Of a stretch of DNA of 64,000 bases, positions 11,473 to 21,917 are shown one piece after another; position 1 is the stretch's first letter, and every line of letters begins with the position of its first letter. Made by a program: the position numbers and the translations under genes. Source of the stretch: Adiantum capillus-veneris (Eukaryota > Streptophyta > Polypodiopsida > Polypodiales > Pteridaceae); the NCBI GenBank assembly GCA_014529385.2, contig CM043943.1, positions 101,535,855 through 101,599,854 of the forward strand, given 5' to 3'. The notes under the pieces were generated by a model, which was not told the origin of the DNA, ran no database searches, and worked only from the letters and a program-made list of their open reading frames with translations.

Positions 11473-11682
11473 TTAAAGCAAGATGAAGATGTGAACATCA
11501 AAAGATACATTATACTCCAAAATAGGAAATATTATAGGGTTAGGGGACAACAATATCTCTCTCAACCTCTCAGCTCCAAAATAGAAGACCAATCTTTGTT
11601 GGGAAAAAATCTTTCTATCAATGCGTACATTCACCCTAATCTTTTGAACTGATTGAAAGTTGTAGAAAATGGGATTATTCAT
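11473..11682 (-). CDS. TatA leader ORF d, first copy
   Basis: A 69-codon open frame from ATG at 11680-11682. It contains IRVNVRIDRKIFSQQ, then FGAERLREILLSPNP, then SFDVHIFILL and the stop. The same blocks occur at the same spot between primer site and gag in TatB, TatC and TatD. Retention of start, stop and length in otherwise decayed elements suggests it was a real small protein. There is no signal peptide or membrane segment; the C-terminus is a short hydrophobic strand-like segment. The role is unknown. Confidence 0.65.
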   Translation of the reverse strand: MNNPIFYNFQSVQKIRVNVRIDRKIFSQQRLVFYFGAERLREILLSPNPIIFPILEYNVSFDVHIFILL

Positions 11683-11806
11683 TGGTGCATTAAATACAAA
11701 CTTCCATGAAGCACTTCATTGAAGTTCAGCTCTCTTGGATCCCACCATTTGAGAGATGCGAAGAATTTGCTCACCAGTGATTAGCCTAGCTTTGGTGTGA
11801 CCATCT

Positions 11807-12220
11807 TCAGCTTTGAAAAAGTTCATAGGATTCAATGGCTACCTTCTCAACCACCTTGAGCCTTCTTGCTAGTAGTAGTTGGAGTGCATCACCATATGTA
11901 GCCTCTTGCCAATACCGCACACCATTGATGTGTAGCTCCCCCTCCAAAAACTTGTTAATACCCGATTCTGAGAGTGCTTTCACCACCTGAAGTCGAGGCT
12001 TCAAAGGAAGTGTCTTCACACTAGCCACGAAGCACTCAACACAATTCTTTGACCTAGGGACTTGATGACTACAAGATTTTCCTTGAAACAAAGAAGGGTG
12101 TATGTAGTTAACTCTCGTTACCCGCATACGTGTCGTTTGTCGATAAAGACGCTTCTTTTCTTGAGCTTCTTGGGGAGACCATAGTGGAAGTCTCCAAGAA
12201 TTTGATGGACCTTCCTTCAT
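11807..12220 (-). CDS. TatA leader ORF c
   Basis: A 137-codon open frame from ATG at 12218-12220, about 30 bp after the primer-binding site. It aligns along most of its length with TatC 35128-35595: RMRVTRVNYIHPS, then a C-x9-C-x2-C motif (CSHQVPRSKNCVEC), then LHINGVRYWQEATYGDALQLLLARRL. The three Cys in the same spacing in both elements suggest a small metal-binding site. It is not a known Gag or Pol domain. The frame is open here, while the TatC copy has an internal TGA. Function unknown. Confidence 0.6.
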   Translation of the reverse strand: MKEGPSNSWRLPLWSPQEAQEKKRLYRQTTRMRVTRVNYIHPSLFQGKSCSHQVPRSKNCVECFVASVKTLPLKPRLQVVKALSESGINKFLEGELHINGVRYWQEATYGDALQLLLARRLKVVEKVAIESYELFQS

Positions 12221-12247
12221 AGGATTGACAGAGCGCTGCTTGAGAAC

Positions 12248-12265
12248 TCCTCCATTGGGGCACCA
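12248..12265 (-). promoter_or_regulatory. TatA primer-binding site
   Basis: On the minus strand, five bases after the LTR, the sequence reads TGGTGCCCCAATGGAGG. It corresponds to the better preserved TGGTGCCCCCACTGAG sites of TatB and TatD. A tRNA 3' end of type GGGGCACCA would pair here to start cDNA synthesis. Confidence 0.6.
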
Positions 12266-12270
12266 ATTTA

Positions 12271-12389
12271 TGACGAAGGAAATTTGGAATGGCGGCCTCT
12301 ACACCAAAACAACCTCCATTGCGCCACAAAGGAAATGAGATGGGGGCACCACCTAATCTTGGAAGCGTGGACTAGGACCGCTACGCAAA

Positions 12390-12460
<71 letters not shown>

Positions 12461-13683
12461 ATCACTATGAATGAAGCATTAACCTTAGTGTGTGTACAAG
12501 GAATGGATAACTTCAAGCACTCCCAACACAAATAGCATGTAGATTACTAAACAACAACTCAAGAATTAACCAGAATCACATCAAGCACTCTCACACACAC
12601 ATAAAAGATCTCTCTTAATTAGCATAAGTAAGAGGAGGGGAGGTTACTAGCATAAAACAATTTGTACTCTAGAATGTGCAAGAATAGAGTGAATGAATGA
12701 GCTTTATGGGCTCATGATGAGTGATACAAAGACTCAATGGGGCTGAGGGAGACTTGAAATTACAAAGGAGGGGGGCTCTTTATATAGGAAAGAGAGTGAT
12801 TAGGAGTGAGGTTAAGATCCAAGTGCAATTTGTACAAATGAGCCTTGATTAGGGACATTCCACCAATGAAGAAGCTCCTTCCAAGTGATTTGTTGACCAA
12901 TTTGCAACTAATTGGCTCCATCATCACTTGTGTTGTCTTCACTCCTTCCTCCATAGCTTGCGTCCAAGAGCTTCCTTATTTTAAAATGTAAAGAATCTAC
13001 ATAAAATAAATGCATATCTAGTAATAATAGAAAGGTGTTGAATGAGAACTTATGAATTACAACAAGATTAAGCATGAATTGAGAGGTGATTAGAAGAGGA
13101 ATTTGTGATGGTTTTATGAGCTTGAGAGAGAGGAGGAAGGAGGGGAGGGTGAGAAGACTAATGGCTGATTTTTAGAGAAGGACTCAATGTGGAAAAGGAA
13201 GGGTGTGTGTGTGTCAAGGTAGAGGGGGTGGTCTCCACCACAGTTGAAAAAACTGGCGTCCGCCATTTTGGACATATCTCCTAGACCGTAGATGCAAAAA
13301 TTATAAAAAAAATATGGTCGAAATCTCCAACTCATCAGCTACAACTTTGATGAAGACAACTTTTCTTGGATCGGAGTGGAAGTATTTTTTAAAAAATCCA
13401 ACCAAATCATGTGTTTGCTTCCTTCCTTTACCAAGTCTTCCACCTTGGTCCCATCTGTTTGAATCGTCATATGGATCCAAAGCCATGAAGATATGATCCA
13501 CTCATGACCCTTGAATCATGGGTGCATGGTTCCACAACCACATTATATCTTTTCTTTTCACATTTACATATTTTCCCTTCCCTTTACCACTAGGTTCTAC
13601 CTTTCCCCTTCGGTGAACTAGTCTAGGAAAAATTCCCTTCCAGTCATTTTTTTGAATTTTTCCAAGAGGTTGTTCTCACTCTT
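12271..13683 (-). repeat. TatA 5' LTR, outer end missing
   Basis: It matches the LTR at 4583-6070 from its first base up to position 5992 of that copy, then breaks off at 13683. The outer 78 bp, including the terminal TGATCC on the minus strand, are absent. A minus-strand TATATAAAG box lies near 12777-12786. The microsatellite here is (AC)n then (AG)n (12389-12458) rather than pure AG. Confidence 0.9.
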
Positions 13684-14005
13684 ACATATGGGACCCTGAG
13701 GAACCCCGTGTTTGAGGGTTTTTACCTCGAATTTGAACCCTTCATATGAGCCCATTTTCTCTCTTGTTTCCTCAGTGGGAACCTTTTCAATCAAGACAAT
13801 TTTGTCCTCTTTCATGGTTGAAGCCTTTGGCAAATTGGGGCTCGACATATGGGACCCTGAGGAACCCCGTGTTTGAGGGTTTTTACCTCGAATTTGAACT
13901 CTTCAGATGAGCCCATTTTCTCTCTTGTTTCCTCAGTGGGAACCTTTTCAATCAAGACAGTTTTGTCCTCTTTCATGGTTGAAGCCTTTGGCAAATTGGG
14001 GCTCG
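13684..14005. repeat. 161-bp tandem duplication
   Basis: Units 13684-13844 and 13845-14005 are nearly identical, both starting ACATATGGGACCCTGAGG. The unit length is not a multiple of three, so the duplication shifts the minus-strand reading frame that runs through it. The left edge abuts the truncated TatA LTR exactly. Confidence 0.9.
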
Positions 14006-14159
14006 ACATTTTTGCATCATACAATGGTCTCAAGACCGAGCCGTCGCCTTCCTCCATCGGCACAGCTAACTCCATTTTGGGTATTTTTCCCGCCGCTAAC
14101 ATTTGTGAAAATTCGACAATATCTTCTCTTACGACCAGAGCATCAGGTTCCATCACCAA
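13684..14159 (-). pseudogene. Unrecognised coding-like fragment
   Basis: A minus-strand open frame from ATG at 14157-14159 encodes a peptide with MEPDALVVREDIVEFSQML at its start and a Lys/Glu-rich middle. After about 85 codons it enters the tandem duplication and shifts frame. I do not recognise the family. Because TatA inserted into the LINE at 4582, this could be the separated 5' part of the LINE ORF1 on the far side of TatA, but the junction is damaged and this cannot be shown by eye. A captured host exon is an alternative. Confidence 0.3.
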
Positions 14160-14200
14160 GTGACGTAGACTTGCAATATTTGATAAACCTCAAACCTTAA

Positions 14201-15537
14201 CACTAGAATGGTAACATGACACTTTTATGCCATGGGACACTTTTGTGTCCTGTTAAGTGACCATTTTGCTTGAATTATTTGAAGAGTATGAAAATAAATT
14301 TCTAGGTGCTATATATCCACAAAGTTGCCTTATGACCTGAAAAAAACTTAGCATTTTTTTTAGAGTATCGATCTCACCATTAACCTTACTCTTGCACAAC
14401 ATTTTTGAACCTAAACTGTGTGAAAAAACGGGTCCTGTTTTTGGCTTTTTTTCAATTGTTGGCAACTATACCACTCTAAACTTCATGTTTGTGAGGTTTA
14501 GATGGCTAGAGTTTAGGCCTTCATAGTTCTCAACATGTTTTGATGCTTGTAGGGAGAGCTAAGTGTTAAAGTGAAAGTTATGACCAATTTACAAGAATTG
14601 CATAATCCTTTTTTTTGGCCAAAATTAGCACTTTTATGATTTTTTTGGTGGCTTTCTTGATATCCAAATTCCATTTTGATTGTGTAAGTGTAATGTATAA
14701 CATAAATCTAATCTTCCTTGAGTTTTGGGGGACCTAATATGCTATATAGCATAGTATATGATGATGGTTGAGTTTTTTGATTGTTGAAGAATACGATACA
14801 TTTTAGAGTAGCAAGTATAACTTTCTCAATATTGCTAGTTTCTTAGGCGAATTGTGTATATTTTGTAGGTAGTAACCATATCTAATCATAGACTACAAAC
14901 TTGGCTAGATATTAAGTAGTTTCTATGGGTTTTTAGAGGTCATAATGCTAAACCCAGTTTTTTTATGTTTGCTATATTTAGCACTTTATCATTGCCCCCA
15001 AGGTTCCAATTGTAAGAGATCCATTATCCTTTTGACATGCTCCATGGCTCCTTTTGAATCCAAAGGCCCAAAGGGAACTAAGAAAACATGTATATAGTAT
15101 CTGTATTGAGCGTGACTATAGAAACTTTCATGATAGGTCCGGAGAATGGCAAAAATGTAACTTTTTTGTACCTATTTTTTTTTCCCAAAAAAAAATTAGT
15201 GAGGTAAAAGCAACCATATGCTTTGGTCACCAACCCATTGAAGTTAACGGGGCATTTTATCTCTTGTCCTACAAAAATCCCCACTCTTATTTATATGCAG
15301 TCAATAGTAAGAAATTGTTGTTTTGGGCAAAATGCACTGGTCCATCAACTTTGGAGACTTGTAGTAACCAAGGATGAGAAAAATTACAAGTTTCTCATTT
15401 TTTCCATATGTAGTAGTTATTGAACTATAAACTCATGAAAGGATTTTTCAAAATGAGTGGATCTACTATGGTTTTGGAATTTTTTCCCAAAACCCTGAAA
15501 GGACACTTTTATGTCATGTTAGGTTACCATTCTAGTG
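14201..15537. mobile_element. TTAA-flanked terminal-inverted-repeat element, non-coding
   Basis: The left end CACTAGAATGGTAAC is exactly the reverse complement of the right end GTTACCATTCTAGTG (15523-15537). Both ends are flanked by TTAA (14197-14200 and 15538-15541). A second block, ATGACA near 14216 and its complement near 15512, extends the inverted repeat after a 5-base gap. Subterminal ACACTTTTATG motifs occur near both ends. The 1.3 kb interior has no credible open frame, so it would be non-autonomous. A TTAA duplication suits the piggyBac type; the CACTA start would suit CACTA elements, but those make 3-bp duplications, which are not seen. Confidence 0.6.
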
Positions 15538-15541
15538 TTAA

Positions 15542-16190
15542 GGGAAAAAAAGTTTTAAAGAGATAATAATCAGTTAGACAATAATTGCTTTCTTGAAAAT
15601 AATGTTAGGCTAGATACTAGAAGCAAAACTATAATCGCTACATTAGATCACCAAAAAGCATAGGCATGTGATGATGATAGTAATCGCAATTTTACACAAC
15701 GATAATCATCGCAAGCTGCCAATAGCCAAAAAGGTTGAGGCAAGAAAATAATCGCAAAAATATCCAAAGCAGGAGAGAGTTGCAACCACTACCGGGGCAC
15801 TCGAGGAGATGCTTAAAAAAAAACCTAACAATGTGTGACACGGTGTGACACGGACTGCGTGCAACAGAGATCTAATCTGAAACGAATTGAATGGAGAGGA
15901 ATACGCAGGAGCACAAAGGATCCAGAGTGAGCTACGCAATACAATCTGGACTCGTGCCACCAGTAGTAAGTGATCACAGAACTCATAACCCCTTCTCGCA
16001 GGAAGGTCTCAGAAGATCTTGCTCACCATCGCCCCGCACATAGATCTCATACACCTTAGCTCACCATCGCTTTAAGTGAGATGTATCTTGTAGAATATGC
16101 ATCTTGGGTTGACTTCGACGTTTTGTATGTTGAAAACCCCTCCTTCGATGTCACATGAAAAAGGAGAGGCTACTCTTGACTAATCTTAAT
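15542..16190. other. Unassigned sequence, no gene seen
   Basis: No protein motif or element boundary was recognised. There is a direct repeat of GTGTGACACGG near 15835-15855 and two copies of CTCACCATCGC near 16020 and 16060. Confidence 0.4.
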
Positions 16191-16511
16191 GAGGGGGGGC
16201 TTGTGTGGCCTTATCTTTTGATGATAATGACAAAGTGGTCAAGATCATGGGTACCAAAAACGCGGGTATGATTTTTGGAAAAAAAAAATATATATATTGT
16301 TTATTAAAAAAAAATTATTTTTTTTTTTGAAAAAAAAGTTGGACGTTTTTCTTTCTGCTATAAATAGAGCATCCATGCTCACACTTTAGACATAGAGATT
16401 GCCTCTATAGCACTCACGACGTGCTGCCACTTCTCTTAGAGAGAAGGCGTCCACAAACCAGTAAGAGAGCAAAAACTCTAGTGGACTAATAAGGTGCGTA
16501 TTAATTAAGCA
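16191..16511 (+). mobile_element. Possible copia-type LTR start with polypurine tract
   Basis: A purine run (GAGGGGGGG, 16191-16199) is followed within two bases by TGTGTGGCCTTATCTTTTGATGATAATGAC. This resembles how LTRs of large plant copia (SIRE-like) elements begin, from general familiarity only. A TATA-like CTATAAATAG lies near 16359. No partner LTR is in the window, so this is either a solo or truncated LTR or a coincidence. Confidence 0.3.
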
Positions 16512-16980
16512 TTCAATTAACTTTAGGAATGATGTATGTGTGCTATCTCTTACTCTAATCTCTCTAATAGATTAGTAAGATTCAATTAGCTATGTGTATT
16601 TGTGCTATCTCTTACTCTAATCTCTAATGGATTAGTAAGATTCAATTAGTTATGTGTGTGTGTGTGTGTGTGCTATCTTTTACTCTAATCTCTCTAATAG
16701 ATTAGTAAGATTCAATTAGTTATGTGTGTGTGTGTGCTATCTATTACTCTAATCTTCTAATAGATTAGTAAGATTTAATTAGCTTTAAGAAGGATGTGTG
16801 TGTGTGTGTGTTATCTTTTACTCTAATCTCTCTAATAGATTGGTGAGATTCAATTAGCTTTAGAAAAGTATGTGTGTGTGTTCTCTTTTACTCTAATCTT
16901 TCTAATGGATAGTGAGATTCAATTAACTTTAAAAAAGATGTGTGTGTATGTTTTCTCTTACTCTAATCTCTCTAAGTATA
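16512..16980. repeat. Minisatellite, about seven 60-75 bp units
   Basis: Each unit contains TACTCTAATCTCTCTAATAGAT, AGTAAGATTCAATTAG or close variants, and a TG dinucleotide run of variable length. Units differ by point changes and by the length of the TG run, giving irregular periodicity. Confidence 0.85.
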
Positions 16981-18542
16981 CCTACTCTCTCTATTTAGTA
17001 CATCTTCACTTTTAACTTATATATTGTTAATTGAAAGTTAATACATAAGAGAACTCATCATATTCTTATTATACATGATGAAATTCTCATTCACCAATGT
17101 TATTGTCAATTAGGTTAAATAGAATTTTGAATAATACTAAAAATTGATTTAGTTGAACTATAGAATTGAAGTTAGAATTGGATAAGAAATGTCATGCATA
17201 AAAGTAATGCATTCCCAAACTTTCACTCGTAATTTATACACTTAATTTTTGATTAATTAAGATTAGCAAATATTTGATGTATAGAAATTAGAGGTAGAAC
17301 AACAACACAAATTGTGAATCCGAGTTGGCGAGGGTTCAAATTACAGACTCTCTTTGAAAACAAGGAGATTACTAGGGAAATTGACCAATTTAAAGTTCTA
17401 AGTGTATAACATAAGTGTAGTACAAAAAAATGGCTCCAAAGCGTGCTCGAACACAAGGCGCTAATGATCATGAAGCTGGTACAAGTAACGGTGGAATCCC
17501 TGCGAAAAATGCTATGTCTCCACCAATCGGACCAATCGGAGCTATGGTACAGGTTAGTATTGCAGTTTCAAGTTATGCATCATTGCATATGCGAGACCAT
17601 AGGAATATATTATTTACCTTATGAAAAGAAAACACGGACCGAAACCACGAGGCTTAACCCCAAGAAACTCGTCATATGTTTGACAAGTAGGAAAGATTGT
17701 CTGTTTAAACTGGTTGCTATAGGAAAGAATGTTTGTCCAAAACCTTCGGTATGGTTTCTCTCAAGTCTCTCTACTTATTAGCGCTGGTATTATATGGCAG
17801 TTACCGAGGCGTGAGATGATGCCCGGATTGGCACCGTTGTTGCTGTGACGGGAGTACGTCCAGATTAGCACAACGAGTACTTGTCGAGCGGTATGGGACG
17901 CTCATGAGGACAAGGGTTTTTATGAATAATGTATACACCGATCGGACATAATAGTGCCAGTAGAGATTCTTGAGTGAACCTAATCCAAGGGTTGTTGGTT
18001 TAAAATTGGACGACTTCTTGTTTGACAATTGTTTGTAATACTGTTTGAAGGGCTGTTTTAACGAACCAGTATCATAAATAAAGTAAAGGAACATGTATGT
18101 TTAAACAGTGTGGTAGTAATTAGATAACAAAATAAGGGTGAGTGTGGTGTGGAAAGTGGGAGAATGATACACCGACGGTATCATTCTATGGACGGGTGGA
18201 CCCGATGAGTCGGATAACTTTCAAACGCTAGGACTTTTTTTATTAGTCATAAATCTTAAAAGAGACAAACCTTGGCGGCTATGCTTCTGAAACATGGGAA
18301 AAAAAGCGCAAAGGTTGGTCACTCTAAGATTTATACTTTAATGTATAATTGATTATAGATAGTTTTTGGATAGGGTTATGGTTGTCACGCTCTGCCATAG
18401 CGAGATAGGAGCAATCCTTCACTAACGGTTCATGCCCGTGGCTACGTAGTAGCTAAGGAAATGTCCGTTGGTTTTTCCTTCTCAGGATTGGAGACCTATC
18501 AAAGGTACTCCGCTCCTCTCGACAAGGGGCAGGGACCTCACA
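16981..18542. other. Unassigned sequence with one weak open frame
   Basis: The only frame with an ordinary-looking start is at 17430-17624 on the plus strand (MAPKRARTQGAND, 64 codons). It has no recognisable domain and no continuation. A perfect 9-bp stem (18161-18169 with 18179-18187) forms a hairpin. Nothing else could be assigned. Confidence 0.4.
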
Positions 18543-18695
18543 ATCGTTTTTTCACTATCACCAGTACCAGTGTGTTTTTTTTTTAATAATGAGGAGTTGG
18601 TAGTGCGTAAAACTTCTCGAGGAAGCTATCCGCAGGCCGAAGACATGAGGTAAGCAGGTGCGTCAGATGGCATCTAGTGGTGTCAGGAGGGCGAA
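18543..18695 (+). repeat. TatD LTR A, left part
   Basis: The sequence matches LTR B (from about 45530) and LTR C (from about 55627) up to GAGGGCGAA, where Copia1 begins. The first 15 bases of the LTR (TGTACATAGTGC in B and C) are not recognisable, so the outer edge appears truncated. The LTR resumes at 43509. Confidence 0.85.
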
Positions 18696-18840
18696 TGTTG
18701 GAGCTATATATGGCTCACTCTACTCAACTTGGTCTCACCTATATATTTATATCTTGTCCTCAATATGAATCAGTCTTTGGGAGCGTATATGGTGTGTATC
18801 TTGTCTCGTCTCTCTCTCTCTCTCTCTCTCCATCTCAACA
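18696..18840 (+). repeat. Copia1 5' LTR
   Basis: It is 145 bp, starts TGTTGGAGC and ends CTCAACA. It has a TATATAT box near 18704 and a CT run near its 3' end. It differs from the 3' LTR by a few substitutions and an indel plus changes in the CT run. Confidence 0.93.
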
Positions 18841-19609
18841 TGGTATCAGAGGAGTAACGATCACGCGCCGATTCAATTCATGGTGACAAAACAGTATGTG
18901 TATGTGATTTGCATGTAAGATTCAAAAATTGCTACAAATTTTATTTTTGAGCATTGATTCTTGTTAACTATGGTTGTTTTGTGTTAAGAAGAATATGATT
19001 AGTGTTTTGTGTGGCGTTTATTGCTAATCAATCTAATCGTTGATTACGTTTTCTTGTTGATGACACCCTGAACTTCATCTCAATTTTTCTTGTTGTTCTG
19101 CTCAAAATTTGGAGAAACGGGAAAGTGTAATGGAGCATAGCGCAATGGCACTTTTCATCCAAAACTTGTTCGTCTCCTCGAGCTCTTCGATTTGAGTTCT
19201 AGGTTTGCGTCAATCAGAGTTCGCAGCAGAAAGTTATGTTGTTTTTACTACAATTGAGCTTGACGCAGCTTTCTTCGTCCTACTTCTTCGTGAAGCGTCC
19301 ACGATCGTTTTTCTTATTTTGGCGTTAACTTGTTCGAGAAGATTTAGCTTTTTGCTATTCGTATTGTGGCCGTCAATCTTGCGTCTCACGCCACTCTATT
19401 TTGAGGACTCTTTTATTATTAACGTCTCCTTTACCCTGCCTTTTTTGGGTGACGTCTCTCACATCTTTGGATGTTCCTTGAGCATCCTTCTTACGTTTAT
19501 TGTTGACAGAACACAGTTCTCATATCTCTCTTATTCTCAAATGCGGCCTTCACCATATATGGTGTGCAAATTCTGCGATCTTATCTTATACGTCTTCTCG
19601 CAACAAGAT
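18841..19609 (+). promoter_or_regulatory. Copia1 primer-binding site and leader
   Basis: TGGTATCAGAG (18841-18851) directly follows the LTR and complements the 3' end of initiator tRNA-Met, the usual primer of plant copia elements. The rest of the 770-bp leader up to the gag ATG holds an open frame from about 19205 in the gag frame. It lacks Gag-like motifs and is probably untranslated. Confidence 0.85.
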
Positions 19610-20596
19610 ATGGCTATGAATATTCTTGTCAACGGCTTTCCTTCTGGCCAGCGTTCTGTTCCTCTTTTCCAAGGTCAAGGTTTTCCAGGCTGGAAAGCAA
19701 AGATGTTGTTATTTCTTGAAGGCGATGAACTCTCCGATGTTGTTCTTGGAAATCGTGTTTGTCCGCCTCAGCCTGTTGATACGGATAATGATAACGTGCT
19801 TATCACTGAAGGACCTATATTTGAAGATTGGAATGTTGCCTATACGGATTGGCAATGACGTGATAAAGCAGCTCGTCGGTATATTCTTTTTTCTCTTACT
19901 GATTTCCTTTTGCTTGATATGTATAAACTTCCTACTTCCCATGACGTATGGAAGTACCTTATTGCAAACTTTCAGAAGAAATCTGTCATAGAAATACTTT
20001 ATTTGAGAGGGTTGCTTAACAAGTTACAATATGAAGTTGGTACTGCCATGACATAACATATTGAATCTTTCAAATCTATTATTAATCAACTTGTTGCTGC
20101 CGGTGATCCTATTCCACAAAAGCAACTGATTACACTTCTCCTTGATACGGTGAAGGACTCTTCTTATGATAACATTGTTACTATTCTCTCTAATAAAGAT
20201 GGTCTTGATTTCGACCAAGCCTGCATGTCTTTAATTGAATACTCTCAACGTCAAGAACGTCGTAATGTTGGTCATGATACAGCTATGATTTCACAAGAGG
20301 AGACTGAGTCACAATAGATGGAACGGGCTTTTTATGCTCGAAGGCGTCCATTTCAACGAGGAAACCGCAGAGGTGGCCGTTGCGGTAATATTTTCTCTCG
20401 TCTCAAATTTCCTAATAAGCAATGTTCTTACTGCAACAGAAATGGCCATACTAAAGATGATTGTTGGGCACGTCAATATGATGAAGAACACAATATTACC
20501 ACAAAACAACCACGTTTATCTAGAGACTCTTCTTCTTCTTCTTGTGAATATTGTGCACGATCTGATCATCCCACTCATATGTGCTATAAGCGTTGA
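19610..20596 (+). pseudogene. Copia1 Gag
   Basis: The ATG at 19610 opens a copia Gag: SVPLFQGQGFPGWKAKMLLFL, later HIESFKSIINQLVAAGDPIP and VKDSSYDNIVTILS, which is the UBN2/retrotran_gag pattern. Two CCHC knuckles follow: CSYCNRNGHTKDDC and CEYCARSDHPTHMC. Gag would bind RNA and build the particle. The frame is kept throughout but interrupted by TGA (19856), TAA (20054), TAG (20315) and TGA (20594), all explicable as C-to-T changes of Arg or Gln codons. Confidence 0.88.
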
Positions 20597-21663
20597 TTTG
20601 ACACAGATCGCAATAGAGCATATGCTACTGAACATCGAAACAACATTGTACCAGAAACAAGCTGCGTCCTATGTTAAGTTGCTCCAGACAGAATACTTCA
20701 TGTACGCGATGGATCACTTTTTATTGTTGATTCCGGTGCTACAAGAAATATAACATATCAGTCTAAGTGGCTCCATGAGTATCATCCACTGCCAGTTCAA
20801 CGTGTTGTTTATCTTGCTGATGATACTACTTGTCAAGTAAAGGGTATTGGAGACTTATATCTTGGTACCTTATCTTCTTCCACTCGAATTTTGCGAAGAG
20901 TATTACATGTACCAGATCTTCAACGTAATCTTCTTTCAGTTGCTAGACTTGTTGATCTTGGTCTGTTTGTTGGATTTGATCATACCAAATGCCGAATTGA
21001 GAAAGATGGACAGACTATAGCCACTGCTCCTCGAAATGGTAATTTGTTTGAACTCTCTCTCAACTATGCTGTAGCAAATGTTGTCACTGCTCCAGGTGAT
21101 CATGATTGCAAAGTATGGCATCACCGTTTTGTTCATGCTGATTTCTCAAAACTCCTTGATCTTCAACGTCGTGATCTTGTTCATGGCATGGATTTTAAAG
21201 CCCATCCCCATATGGGAATTTGTGAATTTTGTGCTCTTGAGAAACACAATCAAAAACCCTTTCCTCTTTCAAATACAACTCATTCTCATGACATATTGGA
21301 TCTTGTTCATACTGATATATGTGGACCTCTACCTTCTTCGAGATCACAATATCGCTACTTCATTACTTTCATTGATGATTTCTCAAGGTATAGGACTGTA
21401 TTTCTACTTAGACAAAAATCTGAAGCCTTATCTGTTTTCAAACAATTCCACAAGGCTGCGGAACTTCAAACTGGTCGTCGCCTTAAGAAGCTTCGTAGTG
21501 ACAATGGAGGGGAATATGTTTCTCAAGAGTTTGTGAGTTACTATGCTGAAAGTGGAATTCATCATGAACACACTATTCCATATTCCCCTCAACAGAACGG
21601 TGTTGCTAAACGAAAGAATCGCACTATTCTCAATGTTGTAAGATGTATGCTGATTCATTCTCG
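20597..21663 (+). pseudogene. Copia1 protease and integrase, 5' part
   Basis: In the gag frame, a TAA at 20675 is followed by the protease motif FIVDSGATRNI near 20720-20750. Next come the gag-pre-integrase zinc region (WHHRFVHADF with CEFCALEKH) and the integrase core, with Asp residues in HTDICGPLP and SDNGGEYVS and the Glu-equivalent site in SPQQNGVAKRKNRTI. In that last motif the usual VAERKNR is VAKRKNR, so the catalytic Glu appears to be Lys. The frame is cut at 21663 by TatB and resumes at 30975 with GLSRVFWAEA. Confidence 0.88.
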
Positions 21664-21872
21664 TGACGGGAGCAAAGCGAACCCCGAACCCCGACGGCCT
21701 CTAAAACACTGGGGACCGAATGGCGCGCCTCGAGCCTGTCATGGTAAAGCAAAGAGGGGGCACTACCTACATTCAACGGCTAGGACGCAAACAACACACC
21801 ACCATAACAAAGTTTCATCCAAGAGAGATGGATGCTTGGGAGTAATGATGAAGAGGAAAGGGAATGAGATCA

Positions 21873-21917
<45 letters not shown>

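Larger units (their letters stand above)
4583..13683 (-). mobile_element. TatA: Tat-like Ty3/gypsy LTR retrotransposon, decayed
   Basis: The element reads on the minus strand: truncated 5' LTR (12271-13683), primer-binding site, leader ORFs c and d (d twice), gag, protease, reverse transcriptase, RNase H, Archaea-like RNase H, integrase, polypurine tract and 3' LTR (4583-6070). A second RNase H between the Ty3 RNase H and the integrase is the hallmark of the Tat clade. No chromodomain is seen. The 5 bases before the 3' LTR are GACAC; the matching duplication cannot be tested because the other LTR lacks its outer 78 bp. Multiple frameshifts and nonsense codons make it inactive. Confidence 0.9.

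Noticed and set aside
12389-12458. CRISPR-like or tandem array
   Set aside because: It is a dinucleotide microsatellite, and no repeat-spacer architecture exists anywhere in the window.
17430-17624. Possible host gene start (MAPKRARTQG)
   Set aside because: Only 64 codons, no domain, no exon continuation with recognisable coding sequence; too weak to call a gene.
18161-18187. 9-bp perfect stem resembling a bacterial terminator
   Set aside because: No T run follows and the context is a plant genome; probably chance.
19205-19609. Open frame upstream of the Copia1 gag ATG, continuous with gag
   Set aside because: It is hydrophobic, without Gag-like motifs, and lies in the position of the untranslated leader; the ATG at 19610 matches usual copia Gag starts.
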